Origin: Gnetum montanum
Taxonomy: Eukaryota; Streptophyta; Gnetopsida; Gnetales; Gnetaceae
Reading direction: 5' to 3'
DNA length: 64,000 nucleotides
Assembly (NCBI GenBank): GCA_015680685.1
Contig: MNCI01034026.1
Location: 883,320 to 947,319 of the forward strand
Positions 49,736 through 62,678 of this stretch are shown here, one piece after another. Under the pieces are notes generated by a model. It worked only from the letters and a program-made list of their open reading frames with translations, had not been told where the DNA came from and did not search any database. How positions within the stretch are numbered: position 1 is the first letter of the stretch; every line of letters begins with the position of its first letter. A program made the translations under genes and the position numbers.

Positions 49736-51053
49736 GACACATCTTCAGTGTGCATCCATGACTCATTAAGTAAGCGAGCGTGCACAGTGCCAACATGAGG
49801 TGGGATGTTGCAGTTTCAGAATGCAGTTCACGATGCCAAGAAAATACTCTCTAGAATATGTGTAATGCCACTACCACTGGCATTTTTCTGATCCTTTAGA
49901 GATGTTTTATGACATCTTGCTGACCTTCTGGAGCTACCGCTACGATGACCCTTTGCCCTGGCAGTAGCTTCCATAGTTAGCACCTGCTGTTGGAGTCCCA
50001 GCACTATTGTGGCCTAGCCATAATGTTGCTATCCTCCAGCCCCTATCATCACCTAAGCCTAAAAGAAATTAAATTATTGGGTAGCCCATTGCATAGCTAA
50101 ACTGCATGATGTTTACCTTGGGTGGGGACTCCTGAGCACTCGCATCACCACAATTCCTAACTGCCTCGGTGCCTACCTCTACATGCTGAAGGTACCAGAT
50201 CTGCTATTGGCCTTTCTAGTTTGGACGTCACATACCTCAGCAACAATGTCCAGTATTCTAACAATGTCCAAAGTAAGCAAGACCTTTTCCTTTATTTTGC
50301 ATCATGGTTGCTTCTTTTGGTTTGCTCCCTGTTGTGTTTTCAGGGTATGTGCTAGAGCTACGTCGACCGAGGGTGCGTTTTGCCAAGGCGTCAGGATGCT
50401 ACATCGTTCCAAGGTATTTGTCCTGACTAGCTTAGCTACTTTGGAGTGCACATCCTCTCTTCATCCTTAATCTCCTTTACCTCGTTCCTTACACCTGCAA
50501 TTCTCCTTTTCATGCCTATTTTACAATCTTTCCTCGATGCCTCTAAAGCCCTTCCATATGCTCAACCGGAAAGTCCATGATGTGCGTAATGCAATTCGCC
50601 ACATGGGAAGTATCTGTAGGTAGGTTAAAGCCCCACATGGATGTAACACAATTCATCCTAGGAAATAAACACCTATCCTACAACAACAAGGTTGTTTGTA
50701 GACGAAAATGGTAGAACAACAAAAGAAAAGTGTAAAAGAGAAAAAGCTCACACAAAAAAAAAACAAAAAAAATGTGTGCCTAAAACAAATGGCACGTCAG
50801 CTATTTCCCACTAACCATCTCAAAGCATTTTGATGAGGGGTCAGATGCCTACAAAAGAAAGATGCACATGCATATTAACTCCCTCACAAGCACTCCAACA
50901 AGGGACTGCATTGCTACTTCTTTCCCTTCCTGAAACTGTCCTCACATCTCCACCCTTTTCCCTTTTCCTACATAACTATCCTAGCACTCTTAAGCATAGC
51001 TAAGTGACACCTGGATGACTACTACATAGTGAATGTTAGCATCTTCTTTGTCG
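49736..51053 (+). other. 3' untranslated part of Tat copy 3
   Basis: No gene recognised. Stretch 50,340-50,480 aligns with 33,665-33,800 of copy 2. Confidence 0.55.
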
Positions 51054-51054
51054 T

Positions 51055-51129
51055 GGTGTTTCGTATTCTTTGTTGATGTCTCTTGGGCCTATCCTCTAGA
51101 CATCGACAAAGAGGGGCCAATGAAACACC
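51055..51129 (+). promoter_or_regulatory. Polypurine tract inside an inverted repeat, copy 3
   Basis: Left arm GGTGTTTCGTATTCTTTGTT and right arm CGACAAAGAGGGGCCAATGA then AACACC. Same layout as copy 2 and element D. Confidence 0.8.
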
Positions 51130-52474
51130 GTAAAATTTCAAGGCACTCTTGCTTCACTAGGGTCTTGGAAATGCAGTAAACACTTCCACAAGTGTAGCCT
51201 CATGATATTTTGGCAAAAAATAAATGCACTAAGTTTAGACTATTTAGTTCGGCAAGTTTTCTACCTCTAGAGCTGATAGGCCCAATGGACTCTTCGGCCT
51301 GCCCACTTGGGTGATTCACCCAGCTGACAGTTTATTCAGAAACCATGCTTGGAGTTGTCGACAGTGCTCAGAATGTGTCAAACAGTTCAATAAGTTTTCT
51401 AGTGAAGAAGTTTGCTATTCTATGCTACACTATGTAGCGTAGCAAACCTCAGAAGATAGTTTCTTAGGTAATCAAATGCAAACTATTGTAGAACAGGGTG
51501 CTACGCTATGCAGCATAGCACAACGTAGCAATGGTAAATCAGAAAGGCCCTGCTTACCAAGTGATTCCAATGAAGAAATTGCACTTGACAAGCACTCTGA
51601 CCTCCAAAACCAGTTTGTTCGAATTCAAGTCCTTCAGCAAGTTTTCTTACTAGAAAGTGGTGGATTAAGAAAAAGGTAGGATATGTCGGCTACTATGCTA
51701 CGCTACGCTACATATCATAGCACAACATAGTGACAATACAAGAACAACAAGAAATGTTTCAAATGCAAGTTCAGCAAGTTTAGAGGGTGCCCTTTGCAAA
51801 AGGCAAAAGTTGCAGCTGTTTTCATGGTTAAAGCTTCAAACAAGTGTTTGCAACTTCAGCACGAGTTGCAGATAAAGCCGACTACTATGCTATGCTATGC
51901 TACATAGTGTAGCAGAGATGCAAACTAAATGAAGTGCTTCAAAAGTTAACCCAATGTGTGTCGAAGCTTTCAACAGATGTAGTTGACTTCAACGCAAATT
52001 TCCATTTCAAACTGGTGGCTACGTTGTGCTACGCTACATAGCGTAGCATAGCATAGAAAGTAGGTACACTATGCCAACGTTGTATGCTACATAGTGTAGC
52101 ATATTGTAGCAAACAGCCACGTTACGCTAGTATGCTTCATCTCTTGCTTGCGTTGTTTGCACACTTGATGCCAACACTCCCAATTTCAACAACATGATTA
52201 TAGTGTAGCAAGTTCACAATCGGCTTTACACATCCATGCAATATGGGCATGTCAGCATCTTGTGGGTCCAGGACACATGTCATCCAGGCCTCATTTCTCA
52301 CGCACTCCTGGCCCTATAAATACCCCGACAAGCAACGCTCAAAGGGTTTGCAAAAAAAATTATTTTAGGTTGGCAATTCTGAGCAGTGTTGGCATTTTTT
52401 GGCAAGTTGGAAAATTTGGTTGGCAAATTGAGAATTCTATTGGCAAGTTGGCAAATTGGTAATTTGTTGGGTCA
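51121..52474 (+). repeat. 3' LTR of Tat copy 3 (runs into gap)
   Basis: TGAAACACCGTAAAATTTC, palindrome array at 51,420-52,112, TATA box CCTATAAATACCCC at 52,312-52,325, and TTGGCAA repeats before the gap. The 3' end is hidden in N. Confidence 0.85.
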
Positions 52475-52814
52475 NNNNNNNNNNNNNNNNNNNNNNNNNN
52501 NNNNNNNNNNNNNNNNNNNNNNNNNNNNNNNNNNNNNNNNNNNNNNNNNNNNNNNNNNNNNNNNNNNNNNNNNNNNNNNNNNNNNNNNNNNNNNNNNNNN
52601 NNNNNNNNNNNNNNNNNNNNNNNNNNNNNNNNNNNNNNNNNNNNNNNNNNNNNNNNNNNNNNNNNNNNNNNNNNNNNNNNNNNNNNNNNNNNNNNNNNNN
52701 NNNNNNNNNNNNNNNNNNNNNNNNNNNNNNNNNNNNNNNNNNNNNNNNNNNNNNNNNNNNNNNNNNNNNNNNNNNNNNNNNNNNNNNNNNNNNNNNNNNN
52801 NNNNNNNNNNNNNN
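52475..52814. other. Assembly gap (340 N)
   Basis: Hides the end of the 3' LTR of copy 3 and its right target-site duplication. Confidence 0.99.
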
Positions 52815-53400
52815 ATGTAGTGTCTATTTTTGCCTATAAATATGTGCTCACTTGCCATGTTTAGGATATAGTCTTGTCATATTATAGGAGAGCTCTTATA
52901 GTTTATTTTTCCCAAAGTTACAATATTTTTCCAAGTTCTTGTAGTAAGAGTCATTGAGTGTATGGATCTTAATTCAAGCACTATTGTACCTTAGCACAAT
53001 AGTGTGTGTGGCAATAAAGATGAGCTTCTAATAAACCCTATAGCACTTTGGCTAGATTAAATATTTTCTTCATGAATTTAATGTTCTCAACAATTTTATT
53101 TAATGCTTTTAAGTAAATTAAGCTAAACTAAGCTAGCTTAGTTGAATAGTAATTAATTAAGCACATAAGTATGATCACTTTATGTATGCGCATGATGCTT
53201 GGTAATCCCAACAATGCTTAACGTTTGGTAAACCCAGTAGTGTGTTTAGGATGTGTATGGAAAGTAGGATTGGATACTTATGGTATGAATAGTTAGTTAG
53301 TTAGATTAAATTAGCAATAAAATTACTTCACTTCTTTCATCCTTTATTTTAAGCACCATAACATAAAACATAAAAACAATAAAAATCATATGCCTTGCTT
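52815..53400 (+). repeat. LTR fragment, probably rest of the 3' LTR of element A
   Basis: Plus-strand TATA TGCCTATAAATATGTGCTCA at 52,843, transcribed-region-like sequence with AATAAAG near 53,016. It is on the right side of copy 3, where the interrupted LTR of A should continue. Its end is not defined. Confidence 0.4.
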
Positions 53401-53868
53401 ACACTTAACCATATCTTTGTACATCACAATTGTAATTAGGAAGATAATGAATGATTGTTAGGGTAAGTCCACTTCCTAGAGACTACTATACTAGAAGACA
53501 TAGAGTCCATGGGATTTGACTAGATTGTGCATGAATGCTTAGTGATTCATATGGTTCAGTTTAGGGGTACTCACCACTCATCAACTACTAAAAAATGGTG
53601 CTAAATGAATGATGGGTGCTCATATATTTATAGGCAAATAGATGCATTGCATTGATAGGGGTACATTAATGCATATAGCTACATTGATTGGGATGCATTG
53701 ACAAGGATGTGTCAACAAGGATGCATCAATGAGGCTACTCCAATGCATCTAAGATGCATTTTCGGTTAATTCATCAACATGTTCTCATTAACATATATGC
53801 ATCAACACATCTAAGATGCATCAATGGGGATACATTGATGAAGTTTCTCGACATATCAGGTCTCATCA
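53401..53868 (-). repeat. LTR start of element B (minus strand, Athila-like)
   Basis: On the minus strand the purine tract GTCGTGGGGGTA precedes TGATGAGACC (53,868), as in element A at 17,475. TATA TGCCTATAAATATATGAGCA is at about 53,620-53,640. U3 (53,640-53,850) holds many copies of GATGCATTGA-like words. The left end is uncertain. Confidence 0.6.
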
Positions 53869-55285
53869 TACCCCCACGACTAACTAAAAACTCATCCTCA
53901 AATTTTATATAAATGGATGAAGTTTCATTACGGAAATTGTGGGGTAAACAAGACTAGATTTGTTACCATTATAAAGCTAGAGTGTCACATTACATAGTTT
54001 TATTCAAGTGGATGTATTACAAAACAATAAAGAGAGATTGGATAGAAACGAAAGTTTGTAAAATTGCAAAAGTCTTCAAAATTTTTTTTCAAAGATTAAT
54101 CTTCTTATTTTCCCTAGTTGTGGTACTCTTTCCAACCTTGATTGTTATGTTGATACTTCTTTTTTTATGCAAGACATGCTTGAAGAATGGACTGAAATTT
54201 CTTTTCATCATTCCATGGATCCAACAAACATATGATGCTTGAGCTTTAATCCTTGTACATGCTACTATTTTTCCATGGGCATATTCTCTTCTATCCTTCT
54301 CTTGGCCTCTTTTCTTTGCCTTGCAAAAGACGTTCAATCTTATGCTTTTCTTTTAGCATCACCTGTAATCACCAAAGTATCAAAATTAATCTTAGTATAT
54401 TTTCCTTAATAATTAACCCTTTTCATATTTCTATTTATCTCAAAATTAGAAAAAATTTTAGCATTTAGGCTCAAGGTGATTTCATAATAATGCCCCCCAA
54501 GGCTCTAAGGTAACTAAAATCATCAAGTTCATGTTATTTTAATTAATTTCACTATTAGTTACCATAATGTTCAAAAATGGGGTGTTAGAAAAATTTCAAA
54601 AATTACGTTCATAATCCTCCCACAATAAATGAGATTAACTTTAAAAGCACACAAGTTTTTGAATAACTAAAACCAAAGGTTTGGATCATAAGATGGCCAA
54701 GAAATTTTGAATTTGAATTTAGAGAAAATTTTAGTATAAGAGCATTAAAGATAATTTGAAATTGATGAGAGGTAGTCACAAAATCATGCATAAATTCAAA
54801 AGAAGTTATCCATGATGTTCTTGAAGATGTGAGGTTTGGTTTAGAACCATGAACAAAAAAAGTTATGTAAGTGGCTCCTTCCCAAAGTAGGCTTCTACCA
54901 TAATGCCCTTGCATAACCACTTTTATAAATGTTCATGGTTATGTTAGAAGTCAAATGTAGATCATGCATTCATTCCAAACAACACACAATTGCCTTAGTT
55001 ATGATCTTGCCCTATACTATATAAAATCATTAGGCTCATTACATGTAGTAGTGATGTGAGTAATGGGATGAGAAAGGATTGCAGAGATTAGGATGTGAGG
55101 TACCTAACTATGTTTGCAATAGGTTCTTGTGTTAATTATGATTAAGATAACAATCATACCTATTCATCCAAGTTTCTAACCAAGTCATTACCATTAATAG
55201 TGGTATATTATTAATGTGTCCCCTTCCTGCTTACCATCATGAGTTCATAACAATCATAGAGAATGAACATCACTTCAAAAAGAGA
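53869..55285. other. Stretch without recognised genes (3' part of element B)
   Basis: AT-rich; only short ORFs without motifs. It should be the region between integrase and the purine tract of B, shorter than in A (about 1.4 kb to the shared block compared with over 4 kb). Confidence 0.45.
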
Positions 55286-55289
55286 AGAA

Positions 55290-55560
55290 AAAAGAAGAAA
55301 TAAGGAAGGGCCTTAGTTAGGGGGGGTACCTTCAGGCATGGGTAACATATATTTTTGGTTTCATAACTAGTGCTTGTAGCTCATTATTATGTCTAAGGGG
55401 TATGCTTTGAATTCTCATTATTTTGTCTTTTTCTCTCTTTTCTTTTGGATTTTTTTGTTTTTTTCTTCTTTTTCTTAGGAACCACACCATGCAAAAACAT
55501 GCTTCTTATTTGTTGGTTAATGATAGATGTGATGATACATTCAATGAGGAGTCATAGGTC
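55290..55560 (+). repeat. Block shared with element A (inverted relative to 13,020-13,283)
   Basis: GGGCCTTAGTTAG..CAGGCATGGGTAACAT..TCATAACTAGTGCTTGTAGC matches the reverse complement of the right arm and loop at 13,040-13,200. It places B as a minus-strand relative of A. Confidence 0.75.
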
Positions 55561-55999
55561 TCAAGAAGGAAGTTAGGAAGAGAACCCAACAAGTTTCCTT
55601 GGGGTTACATCCTTTTCCATTCCCACTTAGTCTTTTCCCTTCTCTTTAAGGCACAATGATCATTAGTTAATTTCAATTTCATGTAAGAAGAACCATATTA
55701 CTTTCAGGATAAAGACCTCTTATATATAGAACTAGAGGGATGAATGATGTAGTCTAACTACATTACACAATTATTTACCCAATTATCTTGATATCATAGG
55801 ACAAAAATCCAACACATGGTGTTGAGTTTTGTATCACAATTAACAACATTGTTATTAACAAAGACATAGTAGACATTCATAAAACATAAAGTAAATGACT
55901 CAATAAAATAGAAAATTATAAAGAAAATAAAAATAACACGAAATGGAAAACATATTAAGAATTAGAAATTTTTTGAAGAAATAGAAAATGGATAAAAAA
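55561..55999. other. Stretch without recognised genes
   Basis: AT-rich, with runs of A; I see no motif. Confidence 0.5.
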
Positions 56000-56830
56000 T
56001 TATAAAACAAAAAAGTAAAAATGCACTTATTAGTTTTTGATTCAAGATGGGGCATCTCCTCCATAGCTAAACTCATAGAAGATCATTCAAAAAATGGACC
56101 ATACATTCCCTTGATTATACACTATAAGTTTTCATTTATCATATTTAATGATTTAAGTTTCCACTTGGTATCACATTTAACATTGATGATAATCATGTAT
56201 TGATCAATTGGAAACATATCTTTAGTTGGAGTAGAAGGTGTTTTCTTTTTAGCAGGTCTAGAAATGTTTCCTTATTTATTTTCTATTTTAATTCTTGTGT
56301 CTCATTGTTTAACATCTTCTTTTAGTGTATAGTTAGAGTATAAGATGTTCTTCTCTAAGATCTTTGTTTGGTTCATTTTCATAGAACAAGAACTAATAAA
56401 TGGGTTGGATGTTTTCATGCATCTTTTGAATAGTTATGTATTCTCATTTTTAAGCCATTGGGTGTCTTTTGGTTTAGTGACTACTATGTAGACTTAGTTT
56501 TGCACACAAATTTGTTCCCTAACTTTGTTATTGATTGGTATAGGGATCATGTTAATGCTTTGAACTTTTGGCCCACAAATGCATCCTTTATCATTATTAG
56601 TAATTCATGGAATTTTTTGTCTCTCCATAGTGATAGGTTCATCTTTTATGTTTTGTGTCAAAGTGGTAATGGTTGTTGGCTCTTGCATAGGATTAGGAGA
56701 CATTATGTTTATGAGGAAGGGGATTGCACCAAATTGTCCTTATGCTAGTTTTGATGAGCTAGTAGGTCTACTAGTTTTATTCACATGTGTAGAAACTGTC
56801 CTAAGGAAAGGACACTTTTGAGATTTTTTT
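56000..56830 (-). pseudogene. Decayed coding-like region, unidentified
   Basis: Minus strand gives a mostly continuous, low-stop reading, with fragments such as MSPNPMQEPTTITTLTQNIK, ISRPAKKKTPSTPTKDMFPI and DQYMIIINVKCDTKWKLKSL. Composition (Lys/Asn/Thr/Pro) suggests a retrotransposon Gag-type or accessory protein. No family recognised. Confidence 0.3.
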
Positions 56831-57082
56831 TTTGTGATATTTAGTATTATCATTCACTTGTATGTTCATGGCACAAGTGGCATTCTTCTAGTGAGGTTAT
56901 GATGCAAATCCTTCTTGCATTGTTGATGGTGACATATGTTGGAGGGAAGTATGAGAGTATTGAGGATGCAATGGAGGATAAGAGGTATGAGATTGTGATC
57001 CCATAAGAGATGTTTTGGGTTTATGGTATTCAGGAGAGTAGTAGTTGTGATTTGAGGTAGAGGAAGTATAACCTTTTAAAGA

Positions 57083-60000
57083 AACAGGTTGTTAAACATA
57101 GTATATAAGGATCTAATTGGCAATAAGGATATTGTTGGTTTGTTGATGGCATCCCCCTTGACTATGGGGTTTTTCACTATGGTTATGTTGACAAGGTACA
57201 TTGTGACATCCTTCATATTGATTATGTTGATGTTATTTTGGGAAGATGTTAGAACTGTGACAATAAGGCTTCTTTTAGTGGTGCAAGAAATGTTTGTTCT
57301 ATTCCAAGAGAAGATGGACTACATGAACTCATTCCTATGACTTGGAAATAGTGTACAAAAAATGTCCCTATTAATGCTTCATTGATCTTACTTAGTGAGC
57401 AAGAGTACCTACAAGCACATGAAGACATTGGGCATAGTTTTGTCATCATGTCAACACTTGTAAGAAGTGAAGAGGAGCATACAATATGAACTTCCTCCAA
57501 TGGTGAAACATTTAGCATTGGAATTTACTAATTTTTTCAAGGGAAAATTATTAGGACTTCCACCAATGAGATCCATCCAACATTAAATTGATTTCATACT
57601 AGGACTTATAATTCCAAATGAAAGAGCCTACTGAATGACTGCAAATTAGAGGGAAGAATTGAGCAAGCAAGTAAGTGAATTACTATCTAATGGTTTTATT
57701 AAGGAATCCATCTCTCCTTATGTCATTCCAATTGCGTTAGTTCCCAAGAAGGAAACTTATGAATTAAGGATGTGCATAGATTCTACAATTTTTAATAGGA
57801 TTACTATCAAGTATAGATTTTCTAAAATTGATTTAAAAAGTGATTATCATCAAATAAGGATTAGACCCAAAGATGAACAGAAAATAGGCTTTAAGACATC
57901 AGATGGCTTGTATGAGTGGTTATTCATGCATTTTGGGCTAACCAACACTACATTCTCATTTATGATGCTCATGCATGAAGTCCTAAAGGATTTTATTGGT
58001 AAATGTTGTATGATTTTCTTTGATGACATTCTTGTTTACAGTTCTAGGGAAGAAGACCATTTTCATCATTTGAGGATGATATGCTCCAACTTACAAGAGG
58101 AAAAGTTGGTGATTAATGCCAAGAAATGCCACTTCATGAAGAAAGAAATTTTCTACCTAGGTCATGTTGTCTCCAAGAACCAAGTCAACAAAGAACTAAG
58201 TAAGATAAAGGCAATTAAGAAATGGCCTTCACATAAGAATGTGGAAGAGGTGAGATCTTTTCTTTGTTTGGATGGCTTATATAGGAGATTTATTAAGAAT
58301 TTTAGTTCCATTGCATGGCCTATGATCTCTTATTTGAAGAAAAATTCAACACTTGTGTGGGATAATGAAAAAGAAAAATCCTTTCAAGCATTGAAAGAGA
58401 AAATTTGTAGTACTATAGTTTTAGCAATTCCAAACTTCTCAAAACTATTTGAAGTGGAATTAGATGCAAGTGGGCTTGCTATTGAAGGTGTGCTTTCTCA
58501 AGAAGGTAAGCCAATTACATTCTTTTCTAAAAAATTAAATGAATCTAGACAAAAGTATAGCATGTATGAAAAAAGGTTTATATGCTATACTTCAAGCCAT
58601 TAAACATTGGAGACATTACTTTCTAGGATTAGAGTTTCTTTTATTTACTAATCATAGAGCACTTCAGTTTTTTAATTCTCAATAGAAATTGAGTGCCAAG
58701 TACATGAAATGAATAGAGCAATTGCAAGAATTTCATTTTGTTTTGAAACATAGAAGTGGGAAGTCTAATGTTGTGGTTGATGCTTTGTCTAGAGTTCATG
58801 TTGTTTCATGTAATGTGAAAGTTCAACGATTTGAGTCTTTTGGTTCATTATATCCTAATAATAAGGATTTTTATGCAATTTGGAAAGAGTCATCTTCCCC
58901 ATTATTAGGAAGAACTGATTAATGGAAAGCTTTTCATGTGAAGAATGGGATTGTGCTTAATGATGAAAAACTTTGGGTTTCAAAGTGTGATTTCAGGTAC
59001 AAACTCCTTGAAGAGAAACATCAAAGTGAAATGGCTGCACATATGGGCAATACCAAGACATTGGAATTGGTGAGCAAAGATTACTTTTGGTTAGGTATGT
59101 ATAGTGATGTGGATAAATTTGTAAAAGAATGCTATACTTGTCAAAAGTTCAAAGGAGGAAAAGGTGTAGATAATCATTATCTACCTTTGCAAATACAAAA
59201 TGCTCCTTGGGAAGTGTTTCTTTGGACTTTATTAGTGGCATTCCTAAGGAAAAATCTGGTCATGATTCTATACTTGTTGTAATAGATAGATTGCCAAGAT
59301 GGCTCATTTTATTCCATGCAAGAAAAGTAGTTATGCTTCCCATGTTGCACATTTATTCTTTTAGCATATTGTGAGGCTACATTGTGTTCCTTTAGACATT
59401 GTGGATTATAAGGATGTCAAGTTTACCAATCATTTTTGGAGATCACTTTGGAAATTACTTGAAACCAAGTTGTCTTTTTTTTACAACCTATCACCCTTAA
59501 ATTGATGAGCAAAATGAAGTTTTGAATAGGTATCTATTGAAGATCTTGAGATGTTTGTGTGAGGATTATCCTCAAAGGTGGAAAAACATTTGGCCCATGT
59601 TGAATTCTGATATAATAATGCTTCCCATTCTAGCATTGGTAAGAGTAGAAATTTTTGGGTTTTCACCAAGAATGGTTGATGAGTTTAGGAAATTTGAAGA
59701 TTGTTCCTATTTGAGTTTAGACTTTGTTGAGAAAATGAGAGAATTGGATTAGCATGTTAAATCTCACTTGAAGAAAAAGACAAAGATCATGTCTTCCAAG
59801 GCTAATGAGGGCAAGTGGAAAATTAATTTCTAGATTGGTGATTATGTTTAGATTTACTTGAATAAAGAAAGGAAAAAGAATGTGCACTTCTATAAGATTA
59901 AGTCAAAGAGAATTGGTCCATTTCAAATCAGGGCCAAAATTAATCAAAATTCTTATGATATTAACTTACATAATGATTTTCTTATTTCTTATGTTTTTAA

Positions 60001-60139
60001 TGTTTTAGATTTGAGCCCATACCATGGGAATGTGATTGCCTTAGACTTTAGGGATAGCCTTGAGCCCCTCAAGGATTCCCTTGAAGACTCAAACTCAACC
60101 AAGCCATCAAAGAAAGCAATTTTACTAAAAGAAAGGTAG
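57083..60139 (+). pseudogene. Chromovirus pol: PR end, RT, RNase H, integrase
   Basis: Protease tail VDKVHCDILHIDYVDVILGR (about 57,190-57,240). RT is open at 57,659-58,603: YELRMCIDSTIFNRITIKYR, FSKIDLKSDYHQIRIRP, YEWLFMHFGLTNTTFSFMM and FFDDILVYS (FDD active site intact). A frameshift at an A-run near 58,575 breaks RNase H, which continues ILQAIKHWRHYFLGLEFLLF and HRSGKSNVVVDALSRVH. Integrase: zinc region HMGNTKTLE..CYTCQKFKGG (59,040-59,160), APWEVF, decayed core VDYKDVKF and YHP*IDEQNEVLNRYL, C-terminus RIGPFQIRAKINQNSYDINL and FNVLDLSPYHG. Motif style points to the Reina/CRM side of chromoviruses; no chromodomain seen. Confidence 0.82.
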
Positions 60140-60299
60140 GCTAGGAGCATAATAGGAAGAAAAGTGCATTGAGTACTTGGTTCATTGGAATTATGAAGGA
60201 TCTATCAATGCCATTTGGATCTATGAGAAAGATCTAGCTTTTTGGGGGCTTAATGTTATCCCAAGCATACAACCAACATAAGGGAAAGTTTAAATTATT

Positions 60300-61110
60300 A
60301 AAGGTGGGAGAGATGATGAGGACATCACCCAACCCATGGCTAAACATCAATATGTTTGTGCATAAATTTTTGTGTGTTGTTGTGTTTTTCTTTCAATGTT
60401 ATTTTGTTGATGATGATCTTAGGGTATTTTGACATGTTTTGCAGCATCTTGGGCCTATTTTTATGACTTTAGGATGTTCCAAGGGATATGGGGACTTATT
60501 TGGAGGTGTTTGGAGGTTCCAAACCTCATAATAAGCATCTTTGTATTTTGGCCTTGTAGAGGAGACGTCCCATCTACAAAGGAGATGTTCCATTTGCATG
60601 TGAGATGTCTCATCTACATTGTAGACATCTTTGTTGCAACATCCTAGATGATTTGAAGATGTATACTTTACAACCTCGACACTCAGTAGAGATGTCTCTT
60701 GCTTCTCATAGACATCTTCCATAGATTTTGAGAAACATTAAACTAAATGATAAATTGGAGGGAAGATAAGAGATAGGGTGAAAAAGATATAAATATACCT
60801 ATTGGGCCTTCAATTTAATTAAGAGAGTTTGAAGAGAGTCTAGAGAGTTTGAAGAAAGTATGTAGAGAGTTGAGAGAAGAGTAAAAAGAGATAGAGTCTT
60901 GGCAAAGTACCTTCATGATCATCCTTATGTATGTGTGATCGCTTTGATTGAGTGTGTTCGAGTTGGATTGAATCTCTTGTCTATCCTTAGGAATTGTACT
61001 TCCTTTTAGCTATAATTTCTCAATTTGAGCAAGAATAAAACTTTCATTTTTCTTTTTCTTGTAAAATTTGCTATTTTATGACTTTGAGAAAGCTTGTATT
61101 GTAGAATCCA
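60300..61110 (+). repeat. Polypurine tract and 3' LTR of element C
   Basis: AAAGGTGGGAGAGA then TGATGAGGACATCACCC at 60,313. TATA-like GATATAAATATACC at about 60,787. I place the end at CA (61,110), just before the RT remnant of B. U3 has short inverted GAGATGTCTC/GTAGACATC words at 60,555-60,720. Confidence 0.6.
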
Positions 61111-61124
61111 TGGGAGCTTCTCAT

Positions 61125-61400
61125 TTATAAGTATCCCCATATACTGAAGAATCATCCATAAATACTTCTACATATTCTTCTAGCATACTAGAAAAAACTA
61201 ATATCATAGCTCTTTGGAAGGTAGTGGGTGCATTACAAGACCAAAAGGCATTCATCAATAAGTGAAGGTTCCATATGAAATGTATAGGTTGTTTTATGCT
61301 GATCTTCCTATTGTGACTAAAAAATTTGGAACCTAAAAAATCGAAGATTCCAGTGAAGTAGTCTTAACCTTGGATCCCAAGGGCCTTCATAAAATATGGG
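61125..61400 (-). pseudogene. Athila-like RT fragment (element B)
   Basis: Minus strand gives FWSCNAPTTFQRAMILVF, SSMLEEYVEVFMDDSSVYGD, equal to the FGLxNAPATFQRxM and EVFMDDFSVYG blocks. It stops right at the LTR end of C. Element A starts at the equivalent point of RT (10,303). Confidence 0.75.
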
Positions 61401-62100
61401 ATCCAAGATGCCATGGATGATCTTGTCAATCATGCAAGTACTTAAAAAGTGTCAATGGGGTAATAAAATAAAAAATGCAATTTGAAAATATACATAAAAA
61501 ATAAACTAAATCTAGCTATCTTGCACAACAATTGAAACTATAAACTTTATTTTAATGAAAAAAAGGAAGTTCAAAGAGTGTACAAATGTACCTTAGGAAG
61601 AAAAAATGGTTCACTTCACCAGGGTTTGGAAACCATTGAAACTGGGGACTTTGAATTCCATAGTTAGCTCCATGATCTGAATGCTCTAGTACTTTAAAAA
61701 CTAAAGAACCTTGATACACTTCTCACTAGATTTACAATGTTGGTGGGGCAAGTGGAATAAGATGTGTGAGGTTTTTGGATGCTAAGAAGAGCCATGCTGG
61801 GAGTCTTAAAGCTTAGGTTACTCATTGTTGGTACAGAACCTTACATAATCTCAAGGAGAGTAAAAGGGGTTACAATGGCTATGGGCTTCATGCTGAAATT
61901 CTCTCTCAAAAGCTTTATGCCTACAGTGAATTCTCAAAGCTCTTGAATGCAAAAAGAGTGAACCTCAAATATGGTTATGCTATCCAAAAGTTTGGAGTCT
62001 TTCTATGGTGTTGGAGGTTGACCTTTATAGTTTTCTTGGTTATAATTTTTGCTACTAATTTTTGCCTAATTGCTGATAGATTGCTGCTACATACAGATAT
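61401..62100. other. Stretch without recognised genes
   Basis: No motif-bearing ORF. Could be more of element B or of the LTR of D. Confidence 0.4.
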
Positions 62101-62678
62101 TACAAGTATCCAAATCTAGCAAAGTTGCTATGTATGGTAAGTTTTGATGCCACCATGGCATCAAAACCATTTCATTTACCAAAAATAATAAATAAAAATT
62201 TTACCCATGATAGGCCTTCCAACAGTAATGTTGAGGTGTAGGATCAATGTTGGAGCTGGTGCAATGGTGAGGTGTTAGGCCATGCTAGAGCAACATTGGG
62301 AAGAATGTGTAATGATACAGGAGTTATACCCCCAACAAATGGGCATAGGTGAGATTATACCCCCTCATAGGTGTCTCTAGCATAGCAAATATTATACCCC
62401 TCAAAAAACCCATAAAATGCCAATTTTGGTATCCCAAAAGGCATTTTTACCGCCACCCCCTCAAGCCCAAATATAGGCATGATATGACTTTTTCATGTGG
62501 GATTTAAGACTTTGATAACTTATGAGGCATTTTTCAATCCCAAAAGCTAAAGTATGTGAAATTGCATCTCTTGGATTATAATCTTCATATTTTACATTAA
62601 ATTTTTAGCCTCGAGTTTCATGGTATAAGAGTTACAATCACAAAAGATTACAACATGCATTTTCTTGGTGGTGTTTCA
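62101..62678 (-). repeat. LTR start of Tat-related element D (minus strand)
   Basis: On the minus strand AACAAAGAGGGGCCAATGAAACACC marks purine tract and LTR start at 62,678, as in copies 2 and 3. Beyond the first ~10 bases the LTR differs from them; it has GGGGTATAA repeats at 62,330-62,400. The left end is not defined. Confidence 0.55.

Larger units (their letters stand above)
17529..52474 (+). mobile_element. Tat-lineage retrotransposon copy 3, interrupted by copy 2
   Basis: 5' LTR in two pieces (17,529-18,721 and 35,767-36,339), then primer site, gag, protease, minisatellite R1, antisense gene, minisatellite R2, RT-RNase H-aRNH-integrase, minisatellite R3, 3' untranslated part, purine tract and 3' LTR from 51,121 into the gap at 52,475. 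The two LTR pieces match consecutive parts of the 3' LTR apart from about 115 missing bases. This is the oldest and most decayed of the three Tat copies. Confidence 0.85.
56850..61110 (+). mobile_element. Chromovirus-like Ty3/gypsy element C (5' truncated)
   Basis: Protease remnant, RT, RNase H and integrase on the plus strand, then purine tract and a 3' LTR. I find no 5' LTR or Gag in the window. To its right, minus-strand Athila-like RT resumes at about 61,125, so C probably inserted in element B. Confidence 0.65.

Noticed and set aside
52386-52820. ORFs crossing the gap
   Set aside because: Made of N.
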